Assembly (NCBI GenBank): GCA_028276125.1
Contig: JAPYWY010000012.1
Span: 1-14,583 of the forward strand
Length of the DNA stretch: 14,583 nt
Reading direction: 5' to 3'
Source of the DNA: Pseudothermotoga sp.
GTDB taxonomy: Bacteria; Thermotogota; Thermotogae; Thermotogales; DSM-5069
Below the pieces are notes generated by a model. It was given only the letters and a program-made list of their open reading frames with translations, was not told the origin of the DNA and did not search any database. Positions 13,934-14,583 of the stretch are shown piece by piece (the stretch's first letter is position 1; each line of letters begins with the position of its first letter). The translations under genes were made by a program, and so were the position numbers.

Positions 13934-14583
13934 AAATGACTCGCACCACACATTCGTACGCCTGGATCAACTTTCTCGAAAATTCGTGACAGAAGGCCTG
14001 CACATCAAAACCCGCCAAGAACTTATCGTACTCTATGCAAAGGCTCGTCAAGATTGGTGACGTTGAGGTGATGCTCTTGTACTTTGCTTCGCACGCGAAT
14101 TTGTACTTGGACTTGAGGAGCTGTGCCATCTCGGCGAGCAGAGGAACGTGTGATCTGTCCACTTCGTTTGGTGCTTTAAACAAACACAGGATACCTTCGT
14201 CCAGCAAGCGAATTGTCACCAAGCCTATCGAAGAGTTGTTGAGGGAAACCAGCCGTTTGTAGATAGAATCGTTCACGAACTCTGCAAAAGATAGCTTCCT
14301 CTCCCCATAGACCTTCTCCTTGAAGATCTCTTTGGCCAAAAAGTCTTCATCACCCAAGCCGCAGACCATTTTGAAGTTGAGCGGAAGCCTCACGATGCCA
14401 CACTTGTGAAAGTTCGGCTGGATCGAGAAGAGTTTTTCGTACACATCATCGAGCTTAACTCTCAATTGCAGCGAATATATGGGAAGGTTCTTCTCGAAAG
14501 GATTCACGATCGAAACGCCCACCGTTCTTCTCCCAAGATGGTCCACGGCCACGAACAGATGAAAGTTGTCAGGATTTCCCGTG
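13932..14583 (-). CDS. Unrecognised protein, 5' end outside the window
   Basis: Minus-strand reading frame ending in TAA at 13932-13934 and still open at the right edge, giving at least 217 residues. A GTG at 14552 could be a start, but no ribosome site precedes it and the upstream codons (reading T-G-N-P-D-N-F-H-L-F-V-A-V-D-H) look like continuing protein, so I treat the gene as partial. No signal peptide, membrane segment or recognisable motif is visible. Composition is that of a soluble mixed alpha/beta protein, and four cysteines occur without a metal-binding spacing. Glu/Lys-rich composition and codon use resemble the neighbouring genes. Its 3' end meets the plus-strand terminator. I cannot assign a family. 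Confidence 0.75.
   Translation of the reverse strand, partial: TGNPDNFHLFVAVDHLGRRTVGVSIVNPFEKNLPIYSLQLRVKLDDVYEKLFSIQPNFHKCGIVRLPLNFKMVCGLGDEDFLAKEIFKEKVYGERKLSFAEFVNDSIYKRLVSLNNSSIGLVTIRLLDEGILCLFKAPNEVDRSHVPLLAEMAQLLKSKYKFACEAKYKSITSTSPILTSLCIEYDKFLAGFDVQAFCHEFSRKLIQAYECVVRVI

Overview
The window looks like a chromosomal segment of a thermophilic member of the Thermotogales, probably a Thermotoga/Pseudothermotoga relative. The main evidence is a 60-residue ferredoxin that matches my memory of the Thermotoga maritima ferredoxin almost residue for residue, including its extra Cys20/Cys43 pair. It lies beside a 440-residue DnaA and near genes for a C-terminally extended TrmB and a fused NAD(P)H-hydrate epimerase/dehydratase, which I recall lying close to dnaA in T. 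maritima (the TM0922-TM0927 neighbourhood). Proteins are rich in Glu, Lys and Arg, genes are tightly packed, and GTG or TTG starts are common. No searches were run; all assignments rest on motifs and recalled family sequences.

Left block (1-4941, minus strand): a six-gene unit read from right to left. It encodes a secreted SYLF/Ysc84-domain protein, UvrB, an inositol-monophosphatase-family phosphatase, two tandem deoxynucleoside kinase paralogues, and a RodZ-like helix-turn-helix protein cut by the window edge. Genes overlap by 4-17 bases or are about 20 bases apart. The unit combines nucleotide-excision repair with deoxynucleoside salvage.

Centre (4942-6678): a divergent promoter region, then the ferredoxin on the plus strand with its own promoter and a strong intrinsic terminator, then dnaA with its own promoter. 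The dnaA upstream region has a set of GAAC/GTTC half-sites but no visible cluster of DnaA boxes, so I do not call an origin. dnaA and the opposing gpsA overlap by 32 bases at their 3' ends.

Right block (6647-13549, minus strand): a seven-gene unit read from right to left. It encodes a TPR protein, prepilin peptidase, a membrane-anchored lytic transglycosylase, the fused NAD(P)HX repair enzyme, a membrane coiled-coil/TPR protein, TrmB and GpsA. Nearly every junction is an overlap. The unit mixes envelope functions (pilin processing, wall cleavage, glycerol-3-phosphate for lipids) with metabolite and tRNA maintenance. A TATAAT element lies just upstream of its first gene.

Right edge (13550-14583): about 380 bases without a convincing gene. 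They end in a clear plus-strand terminator with no obvious gene to serve, which suggests a small plus-strand transcript. Beyond it is the 3' part of an unrecognised minus-strand gene that runs off the window.

I found no mobile element, CRISPR array, tRNA or rRNA. The points most worth checking are the replacement of the base-binding Gln by Glu in one of the two kinases, the Asp-to-Cys change in the TrmB active-site motif, the orphan terminator near 13911-13933, and the half-sites in front of dnaA.
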